A stretch of 64,000 nucleotides of DNA from OMSK01 sp902492995 (GCA_902492995.1 CABUNR010000001.1:1-64000); one strand, 5' to 3'. Positions 37,600 through 46,756 are shown, counted from the first letter of the stretch. Notes: generated from the letters alone by a model not told the origin. Translations and numbers: made by a program.

Positions 37600-38946
37600 A
37601 TGAACACAAAAGTAATGCCAAATGACATAATTGCCGAACAATGTGTACTTGGATCAATGTTTTTTAGCAAAAAAGCATTACAAACATGTATTGAATCATT
37701 AAATAAAGATTTATTTTATGATGATAGACATGCTAAAATATTTGAATGTATAAAAGATTTAGCAGAAGCAGGAAAACCAATTGATTTAACTATAGTAACA
37801 TCGGAACTTAATAACCGAAAACAATTAGTTAATGTAGGTGGAGTAGAATATCTAAGTGAATTAACAACAATAGTACCAAGTGCTGCTAATGTAGAAGAAT
37901 ATATAAAAATAGTAGAAGAAAAGGCAATAAGAAGAAGATTAATAGAAACAGCTATTGCTATAGAAACAGACGGATATAATTGGCAAGATTCAGTAAATGA
38001 ATTATTAGATAAATCTGAAAAAAATATGATGAATTTATCTAAATCAAGAAATGGTAGTGAATTTAGACCAATTCAAGAAGTATTATTTAAAACACAAGCT
38101 AATCTAGAAAAATTATCAGAAACAAAAGGAGATATAACAGGAATTCCAACAGGTTTTTATGATTTAGATAAACTTACAAGTGGTCTTCATGAAAGTCAAT
38201 TAATAATAATTGCTGCAAGACCAGCAATGGGAAAAACAGCATTTGCACTTAATTTAGTTACAAATGTAGCTATGAATACAGGAAAAAAAGTAGCACTATT
38301 TAACCTAGAAATGGGAGCAGAACAACTTGCTATGCGTATGTTATCATCAGCAGGGCAAATAAATGGTGTTAATTTAGCTAAAGGAAAATTAGAACATAAT
38401 GATTGGAAAAGAGTAAATGAAGCAATTTCACGCCTAGCAGAAACAAATATTTATATAGATGATACACCGGGTATAACAATAGGAGAAATTAGAGCAAAAG
38501 CAAGAAGACTTGCAGCAGAAGGAGATTTAGCTATGGTTTTAATAGATTATCTTCAATTAATAAGCATTGACTCAAAATACGCTGGAAACCGTCAACAAGA
38601 AATTTCAGAAATTTCCAGAAGTTTAAAAACACTTGCAATGGAACTTAAAATACCAGTTGTTGCCTTAGCACAACTTTCACGTTCCGTAGATTCAAGAGAT
38701 GATAAAAGACCAATTCTAAGTGATTTAAGGGAATCCGGTTCAATAGAACAAGATGCAGATATAGTAGCATTTTTATATAGAGATGACTATTATAATAAAG
38801 AATCTGCTATAGATGAAAATACAAGTAAAAGTGAATTTATTATAAGAAAACATCGTAATGGCCCAACAGCAACTATAGATTTAATATTTAAAAGAGATAC
38901 TAGTACATTTGTAAACTTTATAAATAAAGAAGCACCAGCAGAATAA
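37600..38946 (+). CDS. dnaB: Replicative DNA helicase DnaB (DnaC of Bacillus)
   Basis: The hexameric fork helicase. The 448 residues have an N-terminal helical domain (AEQCVLGSMFFSKKAL), a linker, and a RecA-like motor with IPTGFYDLDKLTSGL, Walker A ARPAMGKTAFALNL, Walker B LVLIDYLQLI-type and DLRESGSIEQDAD. It overlaps walJ by one base (TAATGA). Confidence 0.97.
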   Translation: MNTKVMPNDIIAEQCVLGSMFFSKKALQTCIESLNKDLFYDDRHAKIFECIKDLAEAGKPIDLTIVTSELNNRKQLVNVGGVEYLSELTTIVPSAANVEEYIKIVEEKAIRRRLIETAIAIETDGYNWQDSVNELLDKSEKNMMNLSKSRNGSEFRPIQEVLFKTQANLEKLSETKGDITGIPTGFYDLDKLTSGLHESQLIIIAARPAMGKTAFALNLVTNVAMNTGKKVALFNLEMGAEQLAMRMLSSAGQINGVNLAKGKLEHNDWKRVNEAISRLAETNIYIDDTPGITIGEIRAKARRLAAEGDLAMVLIDYLQLISIDSKYAGNRQQEISEISRSLKTLAMELKIPVVALAQLSRSVDSRDDKRPILSDLRESGSIEQDADIVAFLYRDDYYNKESAIDENTSKSEFIIRKHRNGPTATIDLIFKRDTSTFVNFINKEAPAE

Positions 38947-39695
38947 TGAAAGTATCAGTTTTAGCAAGTGGTTCAAAAGGAAATTGCTCATATATAGAAA
39001 CCACTCATACAAAAATACTAGTAGACTTAGGAATGACAACATTATATGTAGAAAAAAAATTAGAAAGCCTTGGTATAAATGCTATAGACATAGATGGAAT
39101 AATTTTAACTCATACACATGTAGATCATATAAATGGACTTAGAGTATTTACAAAAAAATACAATACTAAAGTATATTTAACAGAAAAAATGTTAAAAGAT
39201 ATAAAAGAAATATATGATTTAAAAAATTATGAAATAATAAATGAAGATTTTAAAATCAAAGATTTAGAAATACAAATTATAAAAACATCACATGATGCAT
39301 CTGATTCGAATGGTTATATTTTTAAAGCAAATGATAAAACAATTAGTTATATAACTGATACAGGATATATAAATAAAAAATATAAAGAAAAATTAGAAAA
39401 TAAAAATATTTATATAATGGAAAGTAACCATGATATTAAAATGCTTCAAAATAGCAATAAACCATATTACTTAAAACAAAGAATATTAAGTGATAGAGGC
39501 CATTTATCAAATGAAATGTGTTCAAAATATTTAAAACAATATGTAGGAAAAGATACAAAAAAAATAATTTTAATTCACTTAAGTCATGAAAATAATACAG
39601 AGGAAAAAGCTCTTAATACATTAAAAGAAAATTTAAATTTTGATAATGTTATAATATCAAAACAAGATGAGAATACGGAGTTAATAGAAATATGA
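38946..39695 (+). CDS. walJ: Metallo-beta-lactamase-fold hydrolase WalJ (YycJ)
   Basis: A 249-residue protein of the YycJ/WalJ family, thought to be a 5'-3' DNA exonuclease-like enzyme tied to replication and cell-wall signalling. The metal site THTHVDH (about residues 57-63) and later SDRGHLSNE and IHLSHENNT are clear. In Bacillus it belongs to the walRK operon; here it is coupled to dnaB and rlmH without walRK. The gene ends in TGA overlapping the rlmH ATG. Confidence 0.88.
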   Translation: MKVSVLASGSKGNCSYIETTHTKILVDLGMTTLYVEKKLESLGINAIDIDGIILTHTHVDHINGLRVFTKKYNTKVYLTEKMLKDIKEIYDLKNYEIINEDFKIKDLEIQIIKTSHDASDSNGYIFKANDKTISYITDTGYINKKYKEKLENKNIYIMESNHDIKMLQNSNKPYYLKQRILSDRGHLSNEMCSKYLKQYVGKDTKKIILIHLSHENNTEEKALNTLKENLNFDNVIISKQDENTELIEI

Positions 39696-40147
39696 TAAAA
39701 ATAATATGTGTAGGAAAAATAAAAGAAAAATATTTAAAAGATGCCATATCAGAATATCAAAAACGATTATCAAAATATACAAAATTAGAAATAATAGAAT
39801 TACAAGATATTAATAACAATAATATAAATATAATATTAGAAAAAGAAAAAGAACTAATATTAAAAGCAATAACAGAAAAAGATTATATAATAACATTAGA
39901 AATAGAAGGTCAAGAACTAACAAGTGATGAATTAGCAAGCAAAATAGATAATATATTCCTTCAAAATTCAAATATAACATTTATAATAGGTGGATCATAT
40001 GGATTACATAAAGAAATTAAAAATTTAAGTAATTTTAAACTATCATTTTCTAAATTAACATTTCCACATCAATTATTTAGAGTAATATTGTTAGAACAAA
40101 TTTATAGATCATATAAAATATTAAATAATGAATCTTATCATAAATAG
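39692..40147 (+). CDS. rlmH: 23S rRNA (pseudouridine-1915-N3)-methyltransferase RlmH
   Basis: RlmH methylates pseudouridine 1915 in helix 69 of 23S rRNA. The 151-residue SPOUT protein starts MIKIICVGKIKEKYL and has the knot motif FIIGGSYGLHKEI and a C-terminal FPHQLFRVILLEQIYRSYKI. Its start overlaps walJ by 4 bp (ATGA). Confidence 0.95.
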   Translation: MIKIICVGKIKEKYLKDAISEYQKRLSKYTKLEIIELQDINNNNINIILEKEKELILKAITEKDYIITLEIEGQELTSDELASKIDNIFLQNSNITFIIGGSYGLHKEIKNLSNFKLSFSKLTFPHQLFRVILLEQIYRSYKILNNESYHK

Positions 40148-40168
40148 TTGAAAAAACTATTTTTTTTT
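40142..40168 (+). terminator. Terminator after rlmH
   Basis: AATAGTT/AACTATT stem with nine T. It includes the rlmH stop codon. Confidence 0.8.
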
Positions 40169-40197
40169 GATATTATTTTTATAGTAGGTGAATAGTA

Positions 40198-41316
40198 ATG
40201 AATAAAGAAATTTTAGTAGAATATGTAAATTTATATAATATGTATAAAACAAATCCAAATATAGTATATACAAAAGAACAATTAGATATAATAAATAAAG
40301 TTCAAAGTGCAAGAAAAAATGATGTTTTATTAAATGATTTAATCTCAAAAATAATGTCATCACCTGAAACTAATTGGTTACAAATGATTAATGAATATTT
40401 TATAAAAGAAGCTCCACAAAAAAAAGAAGAAGAAGTAATATCAGAAACATTTGGAATAGACATAAGTAAAATAGAACATAAATATCTTGAAAATGGAAAA
40501 GAAATATTTAAATTTTATGATTCAAAATTAGGAAGAGATGTAATATTAGAAAATAAAAAAGATGGATTATCATTAGTAGAACAATTAAAACAAATGCAAT
40601 TGGAAAATAATGCATATCAAACAGCAAATAATGAAAAAAATACAATGAATATGTTAGATGAGCGAAGAAAACAAGATAATATTGAAATGTCTATTATTCC
40701 AATCAATGAAGTAGAAAATCATATGAATGAACTACAAAATATGAAGGTAGAAGATATGCAAAAATTAAATTTTTTAATTAAGAATGCATCCGTTTTAGGA
40801 ATTACATCAATTAATATAGAAAACTTATTTGGAATAGATCAAACAGGAAAAATATTAGAAGTTAAGCATGATAAAGAAAAAAATATTTATACTATTGAAG
40901 AACCAAAACAAGCAGTATATAGTAGTGAAAATATAAATGTAGCAGATAAATTAAATGAAAATATAAACCCATCTGAACAAACTAATATGGTGCAAAATGA
41001 GTATGAAGATAAACCAAGAACAATAGAAGAATTTGATAATTTGCCAGAAGAAACAAAAAATCAAATAAAAAAATATAATGAATATCCAGAATTACTTGAA
41101 ATGTTACCAGAAGAAGAAAGAAAACAATGGCAAGAATATATTGAGTTATATAATAAAATAGAACAAGAAAAACAACAATCTATAAAAGATACTCCAAAGA
41201 AAAAAATATATAAAAAACAAGAAACAGGTTTTGCAGATGTCTTATTATTATCATTAATAACCGGTTTTTTAGGAGGAGTACTTACAACATTAATTATGAT
41301 TTTAACACAAAAATAA
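40198..41316 (+). CDS. Hypothetical tail-anchored protein
   Basis: A 372-residue protein I do not recognise. It is highly charged, mostly helical and Gln/Asn/Glu-rich for 345 residues. A single C-terminal membrane segment follows (about 348-370, VLLLSLITGFLGGVLTTLIM) with only three residues after it. There is no signal peptide, so the bulk should face the cytoplasm. A compact region around residues 85-125 (ETFGIDISKIEHKYL, FKFYDSKLGRDVI) may be a small domain. It is a separate transcription unit before spoIIR, starting from a GGTGAAT ribosome site. Confidence 0.75.
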   Translation: MNKEILVEYVNLYNMYKTNPNIVYTKEQLDIINKVQSARKNDVLLNDLISKIMSSPETNWLQMINEYFIKEAPQKKEEEVISETFGIDISKIEHKYLENGKEIFKFYDSKLGRDVILENKKDGLSLVEQLKQMQLENNAYQTANNEKNTMNMLDERRKQDNIEMSIIPINEVENHMNELQNMKVEDMQKLNFLIKNASVLGITSINIENLFGIDQTGKILEVKHDKEKNIYTIEEPKQAVYSSENINVADKLNENINPSEQTNMVQNEYEDKPRTIEEFDNLPEETKNQIKKYNEYPELLEMLPEEERKQWQEYIELYNKIEQEKQQSIKDTPKKKIYKKQETGFADVLLLSLITGFLGGVLTTLIMILTQK

Positions 41317-41333
41317 TGAATAAAAATAAAAAT

Positions 41334-41361
41334 AATCGCCACTATTAAATAGGAGGCGATT
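41334..41361 (+). promoter_or_regulatory. Hairpin burying the spoIIR ribosome site
   Basis: Outer stem AATCGCC (41334-41340)/GGCGATT (41355-41361) and inner stem CTAT/ATAG (41342-41345 and 41349-41352) enclose the whole AGGAGG (41351-41356). A TTTTAT run and then the ATG follow. The structure could reduce spoIIR translation or act as a terminator. Confidence 0.6.
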
Positions 41362-41365
41362 TTAT

Positions 41366-41902
41366 ATGAAAAAAATCACAATAATCATATCATTAATAAT
41401 TATAATGACATTTTTAATAAATATGAAAAAAGTAAATTCAAAAAATATAATAATACCAAAAGAAGCAATTAGATTAAGAGTACTTGCAAATTCTAATGAA
41501 GAAATAGACCAAAAAATAAAAATGAAATTAAGTATTGAATTACAAAAAAATATTTCAGAAATATTAAAAGATACAAAAACAGTAGAAGAAGCAAGAAATC
41601 AAATAAAAAATAATATACAAATTTTAAATATGAAAGTAAAAGATGTATTACAAAAAGAAAAATATGATAAAAAATTTACAATAACATTTGGAAATACCTT
41701 TTTTCCAGAAAAAAAATATAATGGAGTAATATATGAACAAGGATATTATGAATCGGTTTTAGTTACTTTAGGAGAAGGAAAAGGAAAAAATTGGTGGTGT
41801 GTACTATTTCCACCATTATGTATAATGGAAGCAAATGAAAATGAAACGGGAGAAGTAGAATATAAATTTTTTGTTCAAGAATTAATAAATAAATATTTCT
41901 AG
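41366..41902 (+). CDS. spoIIR: Stage II sporulation protein R
   Basis: SpoIIR is made in the forespore and secreted to trigger SpoIIGA, which activates SigmaE in the mother cell. The 178 residues start with a signal peptide or membrane segment, then the family core IRLRVLANSNEEIDQ and the C-terminal KNWWCVLFPPLC. All match SpoIIR. Followed by mntP and, further on, rpiB, as in B. subtilis (ywlD, ywlF). The ribosome site is inside a hairpin. Confidence 0.93.
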   Translation: MKKITIIISLIIIMTFLINMKKVNSKNIIIPKEAIRLRVLANSNEEIDQKIKMKLSIELQKNISEILKDTKTVEEARNQIKNNIQILNMKVKDVLQKEKYDKKFTITFGNTFFPEKKYNGVIYEQGYYESVLVTLGEGKGKNWWCVLFPPLCIMEANENETGEVEYKFFVQELINKYF

Positions 41903-41910
41903 TCTAAAAT

Positions 41911-41947
41911 AAAAAACCACTAATAAAATAAATTAGGAGGTTTTTTT
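41911..41947 (+). terminator. SpoIIR terminator that also buries the mntP ribosome site
   Basis: Outer stem AAAAAACC (41911-41918)/GGTTTTTT (41939-41946) and inner stem CTAAT/ATTAG (41920-41924 and 41932-41936) enclose AGGAGG (41935-41940). Seven T run straight into the mntP ATG at 41948. The layout, with the same one-base and two-base bulges, repeats that before spoIIR. Confidence 0.65.
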
Positions 41948-42478
41948 ATGGAAATATTAACTATTATCATAATTGCAATTAGTTTAAGTATGGATGCTTT
42001 TTCATTATCTCTTTTATATGGAACTTTAAACATTAGAAAAAAGGATATATTAATTTTATCAACGGTAGTTGGATTATATCATTTTATAATGCCTCAAATA
42101 GGAAATTTATTTGGTAAAATTCTTTTAGATATATTACCATTAAAACCAAATATTATAGTATTTATAGTATTATTTATAATTGGTCTTCAAATGATCTTAG
42201 AAACATTTAAAGAAGAAAAAAATCTTAAAATTTTAAAATTTAAAGAAATATTATTATTTGGTTTAGCAGTCAGTCTTGATAGTTTTTCAATGGGGATAGG
42301 TGTTAAAACAATATATAAATCAGTTATAGTATCATCATTTTTGTTTATGATAACTAGTTTTATATTTACATATATAGGTTTAAATCTTGGAAAAAAAATA
42401 AATGACATAGTAGGAAAAATATCAACAATGTTAGGTGGAATAATATTGATGATAATAGGTTTGTTATATCTTATATAA
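41948..42478 (+). CDS. mntP: MntP-like manganese efflux membrane protein
   Basis: A 176-residue protein with six membrane segments and the two family repeats, ISLSMDAFSLSLLYG near the N terminus and AVSLDSFSMGIGV at about 110, each with the Asp that takes part in Mn export in MntP. The position after spoIIR matches ywlD of B. subtilis. The related sporulation protein YtaF is the main alternative. I see no Mn riboswitch upstream, only the hairpin described. Confidence 0.85.
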   Translation: MEILTIIIIAISLSMDAFSLSLLYGTLNIRKKDILILSTVVGLYHFIMPQIGNLFGKILLDILPLKPNIIVFIVLFIIGLQMILETFKEEKNLKILKFKEILLFGLAVSLDSFSMGIGVKTIYKSVIVSSFLFMITSFIFTYIGLNLGKKINDIVGKISTMLGGIILMIIGLLYLI

Positions 42479-42523
42479 CTTTACAAATAATAAAAAAAAA
42501 TATATAATTATTATGGTGATATC

Positions 42524-43351
42524 ATGATAGTAAACGGGAAAAAATTATTAGAAAAAGCCAAAAAAAATAAAACTGCTATCCCACAATTTAATATAAATAA
42601 TTTAGAGTGGACTAAATATATATTAGAAGAATGTAATATAAATAATTCACCAGTAATAATTGGTGTAACAGAAAAAACAATAGATTATATGGGTGGCTAT
42701 GAAGTAGTAGCAAATATAATAAAGAATTTAGATAAAAGTTTAAATATAAAAGTGCCAATTGTAATTCATCTTGATCATGGAACAAGTTTTGAATCATGTA
42801 AAACAGCAATAGAAAATGGATTTACATCTGTTATGATAGATGCATCTAAATTACCATTAGAAGAAAATATAAAACTAACAAAAAAAGTAGTAGAATATGC
42901 AGAAAAATATACAGTAACAGTAGAAGCTGAATTAGGAAGTATAGGAGAAAATAAAAATTTATACACAAATTTATCTGATGCTATAACATTTGTAAATAAG
43001 ACAAAAATAGATTCATTTGCTCCTGCTATAGGAAACGTTCATGAAATTTATAAAGATCCAATATCTATAGATTTAAATTTACTAGAAGATTTAAATAAAA
43101 ATATAAATATCCCAATAGTATTACATGGTGCATCGGGAATAAATAATAAATTATTGGAAGAATTAATAAATATAGGAATAAATAAAGTAAATATTAATAC
43201 AGAATTACAAATAGCATGGTCAAATGAATTAAAAAAATTCTTAAGTACAAATGGAACAATATATGATCCAAGAAAGATAATAGGATCTGGTGAAAAAGAG
43301 ATAAAAAGAATTATAAAAGAAAAAATAGAATTACTAAAATCCAATTTATAA
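42524..43351 (+). CDS. fba: Class II fructose-bisphosphate aldolase
   Basis: This zinc aldolase splits fructose 1,6-bisphosphate in glycolysis. The 275 residues show IPQFNINNLEW, the zinc motif HLDHGTSFESC (about 82-92), EAELGSIGE with a Glu ligand, VLHGASGI with a His ligand, and KVNINTELQ. It is compact but complete. A related ketose-bisphosphate substrate such as tagatose bisphosphate cannot be excluded. It lies 18 bp before murA with no terminator between, so the two are probably co-transcribed. Confidence 0.9.
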   Translation: MIVNGKKLLEKAKKNKTAIPQFNINNLEWTKYILEECNINNSPVIIGVTEKTIDYMGGYEVVANIIKNLDKSLNIKVPIVIHLDHGTSFESCKTAIENGFTSVMIDASKLPLEENIKLTKKVVEYAEKYTVTVEAELGSIGENKNLYTNLSDAITFVNKTKIDSFAPAIGNVHEIYKDPISIDLNLLEDLNKNINIPIVLHGASGINNKLLEELINIGINKVNINTELQIAWSNELKKFLSTNGTIYDPRKIIGSGEKEIKRIIKEKIELLKSNL

Positions 43352-43369
43352 ACAAGCGGGAGGATTAAA

Positions 43370-44623
43370 ATGAAACAAATCAAAATAGAGGGTGGACATA
43401 TTTTAAGTGGAACCGTAAATATAAGCGGTGCCAAAAATAGTGCAGTCGCACTTGTACCAGCATCATTATTATCAGATGAAGAAGTGAAAATAGATAATAT
43501 TCCAAATATATCTGATATAGATGCATTAAATGAAATATTAGAATATTTGGGAGCAGATGTAAAAAGAGAAGGCTCACTTATGACAATAAATTCAAGAAAT
43601 ATAAAAAGTAGAGAAATACCAGAAGAAATTTCAAAAAAACTAAGAGCTTCTTATTATTTCATGTCATCACTACTTGGAAAATATAAACATGTAGAAATGT
43701 ATTTTCCGGGAGGATGTTCAATAGGTGCAAGACCAATTGATCAAACATTAAAAACATTCAAATCATTAGGTGCGAAAGTAATAGAAGAAAAAAATAAATA
43801 TATAATAACTGCCGAAGAATTAATAGGTACAACAATTCAACTTGATATGCCAAGTGTTGGTGCTACCATAAATACCTTATTAGTTGCAGCAAAAGCTAAA
43901 GGGACAACTATACTAAAAAATGCAGCAAAAGAGCCTGAAATAGTAAGTGTTGCAACATTTTTAAATAATATGGGAGCAAAAATAACAGGAGCAGGAACAA
44001 GTGAAATAATAATCGAAGGCGTAGATTACCTTGGAAGTTGTTTTACAGAAGTAATACCCGATAGAATAGAAGCAGGAACATATTTAATTGCTGGTGCTTT
44101 AATGGGAGAAAATTTGACTATAAAAAATATGATACCAGATCACATATCTTCATTAATATATAAATTAAAAGAAATGGGTTGTAAAATGGAAATAGGCAAA
44201 GATTATATAACTATTAGTAAATCATCAAACTTAAAACCTATTGATGTAAAAACGTTAGGATATCCAGGCTTTCCAACCGATTTACAACAACCGCTTACAG
44301 TTATATTAACACAAGCAAGTGGAATATCAACATTGGAAGAAACAATATATGAAAATAGATTTCAAAATGTACCATATTTAAACAAAATGGGAGCAAACAT
44401 AGAAATAAAAGATAAAAAAATAATAATATCTGGAAAAACTGATTTAACTGGGTGTCAAGTAGAAGCAACCGATTTAAGAGCAGGAGCATGTATGGTACTA
44501 GCCGCATTAATTGCTAAAGGAGAAACTACAATAACAGAAATAAAACATGTATTAAGAGGTTATGAAAATATAATAGAAAAACTAGAAAAAGTTGGTGCTA
44601 AAATTTCATTAGAAGAAATATAA
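43370..44623 (+). CDS. murA: UDP-N-acetylglucosamine 1-carboxyvinyltransferase
   Basis: MurA performs the first committed step of peptidoglycan synthesis. The 417 residues carry Lys22-Asn23 (SGAKNSAVAL) and the PEP-binding, fosfomycin-reactive Cys116 in GGCSIGARPID. The C-terminal RAGACMVLAAL is typical. A strong GGGAGG ribosome site precedes it. B. subtilis has two murA genes, one near fba and one before spoIID; here only this one is seen, between the two contexts. Confidence 0.96.
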   Translation: MKQIKIEGGHILSGTVNISGAKNSAVALVPASLLSDEEVKIDNIPNISDIDALNEILEYLGADVKREGSLMTINSRNIKSREIPEEISKKLRASYYFMSSLLGKYKHVEMYFPGGCSIGARPIDQTLKTFKSLGAKVIEEKNKYIITAEELIGTTIQLDMPSVGATINTLLVAAKAKGTTILKNAAKEPEIVSVATFLNNMGAKITGAGTSEIIIEGVDYLGSCFTEVIPDRIEAGTYLIAGALMGENLTIKNMIPDHISSLIYKLKEMGCKMEIGKDYITISKSSNLKPIDVKTLGYPGFPTDLQQPLTVILTQASGISTLEETIYENRFQNVPYLNKMGANIEIKDKKIIISGKTDLTGCQVEATDLRAGACMVLAALIAKGETTITEIKHVLRGYENIIEKLEKVGAKISLEEI

Positions 44624-44624
44624 T

Positions 44625-44651
44625 AAAGTAGATAGTATCTGCTTTTTTTTT
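44625..44651 (+). terminator. Terminator after murA
   Basis: A 9-bp stem around AAAGTAGAT/ATCTGCTTT with one G-U pair and a run of nine T. The AGGAGG of the next gene follows the T run. Confidence 0.8.
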
Positions 44652-44662
44652 AGGAGGAATTT

Positions 44663-45268
44663 ATGAAATATAAAATAATCATATTTTTAATATTAATGTT
44701 TTTAATGATTTTTTTAATATATGTTTTTAATCAAGACAAAGAAATATATTATGTTAATATTGATACAACAAAAAATAATAATTATCAAAAAACTATAAAA
44801 AAATATTATCAAGCAGAAAAAAAATTAGAAAAATATATAAATGAATTTTCAAAACAAGATTATAGAACAACAGATTTAATTAGAGATATAAAAGATAATA
44901 AAAAAATAAATAATCAAACGATACAAAATGCATTAATAAAATCTGATTTATTAATATTAAATGTAGGTATAAATGATATAAATTACAAAATTGGTAATAC
45001 TAATAAAGAAGAATTGTATCAATTTACAGATCAAGTTTTATTAGATATAGAAGATCTATTTAAATTAATTAGAATATATTCTAAAGAAAAAGTATACTTT
45101 ATAGGTTTTAAAAATACTAATGGAATATCATATAATGAATATTATCTTTATACAAATAAAAGATTAAAATCAATTTGCAATCAATATAAAATAACATTTA
45201 TTGATATTAATAAAGAAAAAAATAGTGATCAAATAATTGTAAATACAATTTTAAATAATATTTACTAA
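44663..45268 (+). CDS. SGNH-hydrolase-like protein lacking the catalytic Ser
   Basis: A 201-residue protein with one N-terminal membrane segment (about 4-24), the rest outside. The block LLILNVGINDINYKIG and the later VYFIGFKNT and FIDINKE strands resemble SGNH/GDSL hydrolases. Where the nucleophile GDS should be, after the membrane helix, it reads YYVNIDTTKNN, with no GDS. The C-terminal DxxH is also not visible. So it is either a non-catalytic relative or something unrelated of similar fold. It stands alone between murA and the YccA-like gene. Confidence 0.55.
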   Translation: MKYKIIIFLILMFLMIFLIYVFNQDKEIYYVNIDTTKNNNYQKTIKKYYQAEKKLEKYINEFSKQDYRTTDLIRDIKDNKKINNQTIQNALIKSDLLILNVGINDINYKIGNTNKEELYQFTDQVLLDIEDLFKLIRIYSKEKVYFIGFKNTNGISYNEYYLYTNKRLKSICNQYKITFIDINKEKNSDQIIVNTILNNIY

Positions 45269-45306
45269 AATAATATTAAATGATATAATGTGTCTGAGGT
45301 GATAAA

Positions 45307-45954
45307 ATGGAAAAATCAAAATTAATGTCAAAGGTATTTTTATGGATGTTTATAGGTTTAGCAGTAACATTTGTAACGGGATCTTACTTATCAACAAATC
45401 CATCACTTATATTAGAAATATTTGATGGTGGAAGTGTTTTCTTAATATTTTTAGTTGAACTTGTTTTAGTAATTGTTTTATCGGCAAGAATTCATAAAAT
45501 GAATTCAGTAACTGCTAAAGTAATGTTTATACTTTATTCATTTGTAACAGGGCTTACATTTTCATCAGTATTTGTAGTTTATGATATTACATCAATTATT
45601 TATGTATTTTTAGCAACATCGCTTGTAATGCTTATATTCGCACTAATTGGATATTTTACAAATATAGATTTAACAAAAATAGGTACATTTTTATTTATGG
45701 CAGTAATAGGAATATTAATTATGTGTATAATAAATATATTTCTTGGAAGTGAACAATTTGATTTAATTATAAGTATAATATCAGTATTAGTTTTTATTAT
45801 ATATATTGCATACGATGTTCAAAAAGTAAAACAATTATATGAACAAAATTACTTACCTGAAGAGAATTTAGCAATCTATGGTGCTTTACAATTATATCTA
45901 GATTTTATTAATATTTTCTTAGATTTACTTAGAATTTTTGGTGATCGTGATTAA
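45307..45954 (+). CDS. Bax-inhibitor-1/YccA-family membrane protein
   Basis: A 215-residue protein with seven membrane segments. MSKVFLWMFIGLAVTFVTG at the N terminus and ALQLYLDFINIFLDLLRIFG at the C terminus are signatures of the BI-1/YccA (TMBIM) family, whose members are thought to be pH-sensitive calcium leak channels or protease modulators. A TATAAT lies before it and a GAGGTGAT ribosome site is clear. Molecular function here is unknown. Confidence 0.88.
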   Translation: MEKSKLMSKVFLWMFIGLAVTFVTGSYLSTNPSLILEIFDGGSVFLIFLVELVLVIVLSARIHKMNSVTAKVMFILYSFVTGLTFSSVFVVYDITSIIYVFLATSLVMLIFALIGYFTNIDLTKIGTFLFMAVIGILIMCIINIFLGSEQFDLIISIISVLVFIIYIAYDVQKVKQLYEQNYLPEENLAIYGALQLYLDFINIFLDLLRIFGDRD

Positions 45955-45960
45955 AAGTAC

Positions 45961-45989
45961 TTGCATTTATAAAAAAACATTGTTATAAT
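45961..45989 (+). promoter_or_regulatory. Promoter of rpmE
   Basis: TTGCAT (45961-45966) and TATAAT (45984-45989) are spaced 17 bp. A leader of about 48 nt follows. Confidence 0.65.
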
Positions 45990-46008
45990 ATAGAAGCAAT
46001 AAATTACT

Positions 46009-46025
46009 ATGACATTTTTTGTCAT
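46009..46025 (+). promoter_or_regulatory. Leader hairpin before rpmE
   Basis: ATGACA (46009-46014) pairs with TGTCAT (46020-46025) around a T-rich loop, ending 4 bases before the GGAAGGAG ribosome site. Firmicute L31 genes often carry autoregulatory leaders; whether this is one is a guess from position. Confidence 0.4.
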
Positions 46026-46043
46026 GGCGGAAGGAGATTATAT

Positions 46044-46265
46044 ATGAAAAAAGGAATTCATCCAAATTATATGGATACAAAAGTAACATGTACTTGTGGA
46101 AATACTTTTACTGTTAGATCTACAAAAGAAGAATTACACTTAGAAACATGTAATAAATGTCATCCATTTTATACAGGTGTTCAAGGAGCAGCATCTAAAA
46201 AAGGACGTGTTGAAATGTTCAACCGTAAATATGGATTTACAAAAGACGAAAAAAAAGCAGCTTAA
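46044..46265 (+). CDS. rpmE: 50S ribosomal protein L31 (zinc form)
   Basis: A 73-residue L31 with MKKGIHPNYMDTKVTC and HPFYTGVQ. All four zinc cysteines are present (16, 18, 36 and 39), so it is the zinc-containing type rather than the zinc-free YtjA/B form. The position near rpiB and spoIIR resembles the B. subtilis rpmE region. Confidence 0.96.
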   Translation: MKKGIHPNYMDTKVTCTCGNTFTVRSTKEELHLETCNKCHPFYTGVQGAASKKGRVEMFNRKYGFTKDEKKAA

Positions 46266-46315
46266 TAAAAGTTGTTTTTATTATAAAAAAATGTTAAAAT
46301 TAAATAGGTGATAAA

Positions 46316-46756
46316 ATGAAAATAGGAATAGGAAATGATCATAGAGGTTTTGAATTAAAAAAACAACTTGTAAAGTATTTAGAAAATTTAGGATATGAAG
46401 TTATCAATTATGGTTCAAACAGTACAGAATCAGTTGATTATCCTATTTACGCTTTTAAAGTTGGGGAAGCAATACAAAAAGGTGAGATAGATAGAGGTAT
46501 TCTTATTTGTAGAACAGGTATAGGTATGAGTATTGCATGTAATAAGGTAAAAAAAGTTAGATGTGCAAAAATTGATAATGAAGAAGATGCAAAATTAACA
46601 AGAATAGATAATGATAGTAATGTTATGGCTATAAGTTATGAAAAAGATATAAAAGAAATAGAAAAAATAATAAAAGCATTTTTAGAAACAAAATTTAGTG
46701 AAGAAGAAAGACATCAAAGAAGAATTAAAATGATAGATACATATGGTGAAGTATGA
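46316..46756 (+). CDS. rpiB: Ribose-5-phosphate isomerase B
   Basis: RpiB interconverts ribose 5-phosphate and ribulose 5-phosphate. The 146 residues have NDHRGFELK and the catalytic Cys65. The following residue is Arg (CRTGIGMS) instead of the usual Gly (CGTGIGMS), and Arg10 replaces the usual Ala or Gly in the DHxG motif, so substrate contacts may differ; allose or galactose phosphates are alternatives. The stop is TGA, overlapping the next start by 4 bp. Confidence 0.92.
   Translation: MKIGIGNDHRGFELKKQLVKYLENLGYEVINYGSNSTESVDYPIYAFKVGEAIQKGEIDRGILICRTGIGMSIACNKVKKVRCAKIDNEEDAKLTRIDNDSNVMAISYEKDIKEIEKIIKAFLETKFSEEERHQRRIKMIDTYGEV

Noticed and set aside
41903..41947. Manganese (yybP-ykoY) riboswitch before mntP
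   Set aside because: The 45-bp gap holds only one simple hairpin, too short for that riboswitch.
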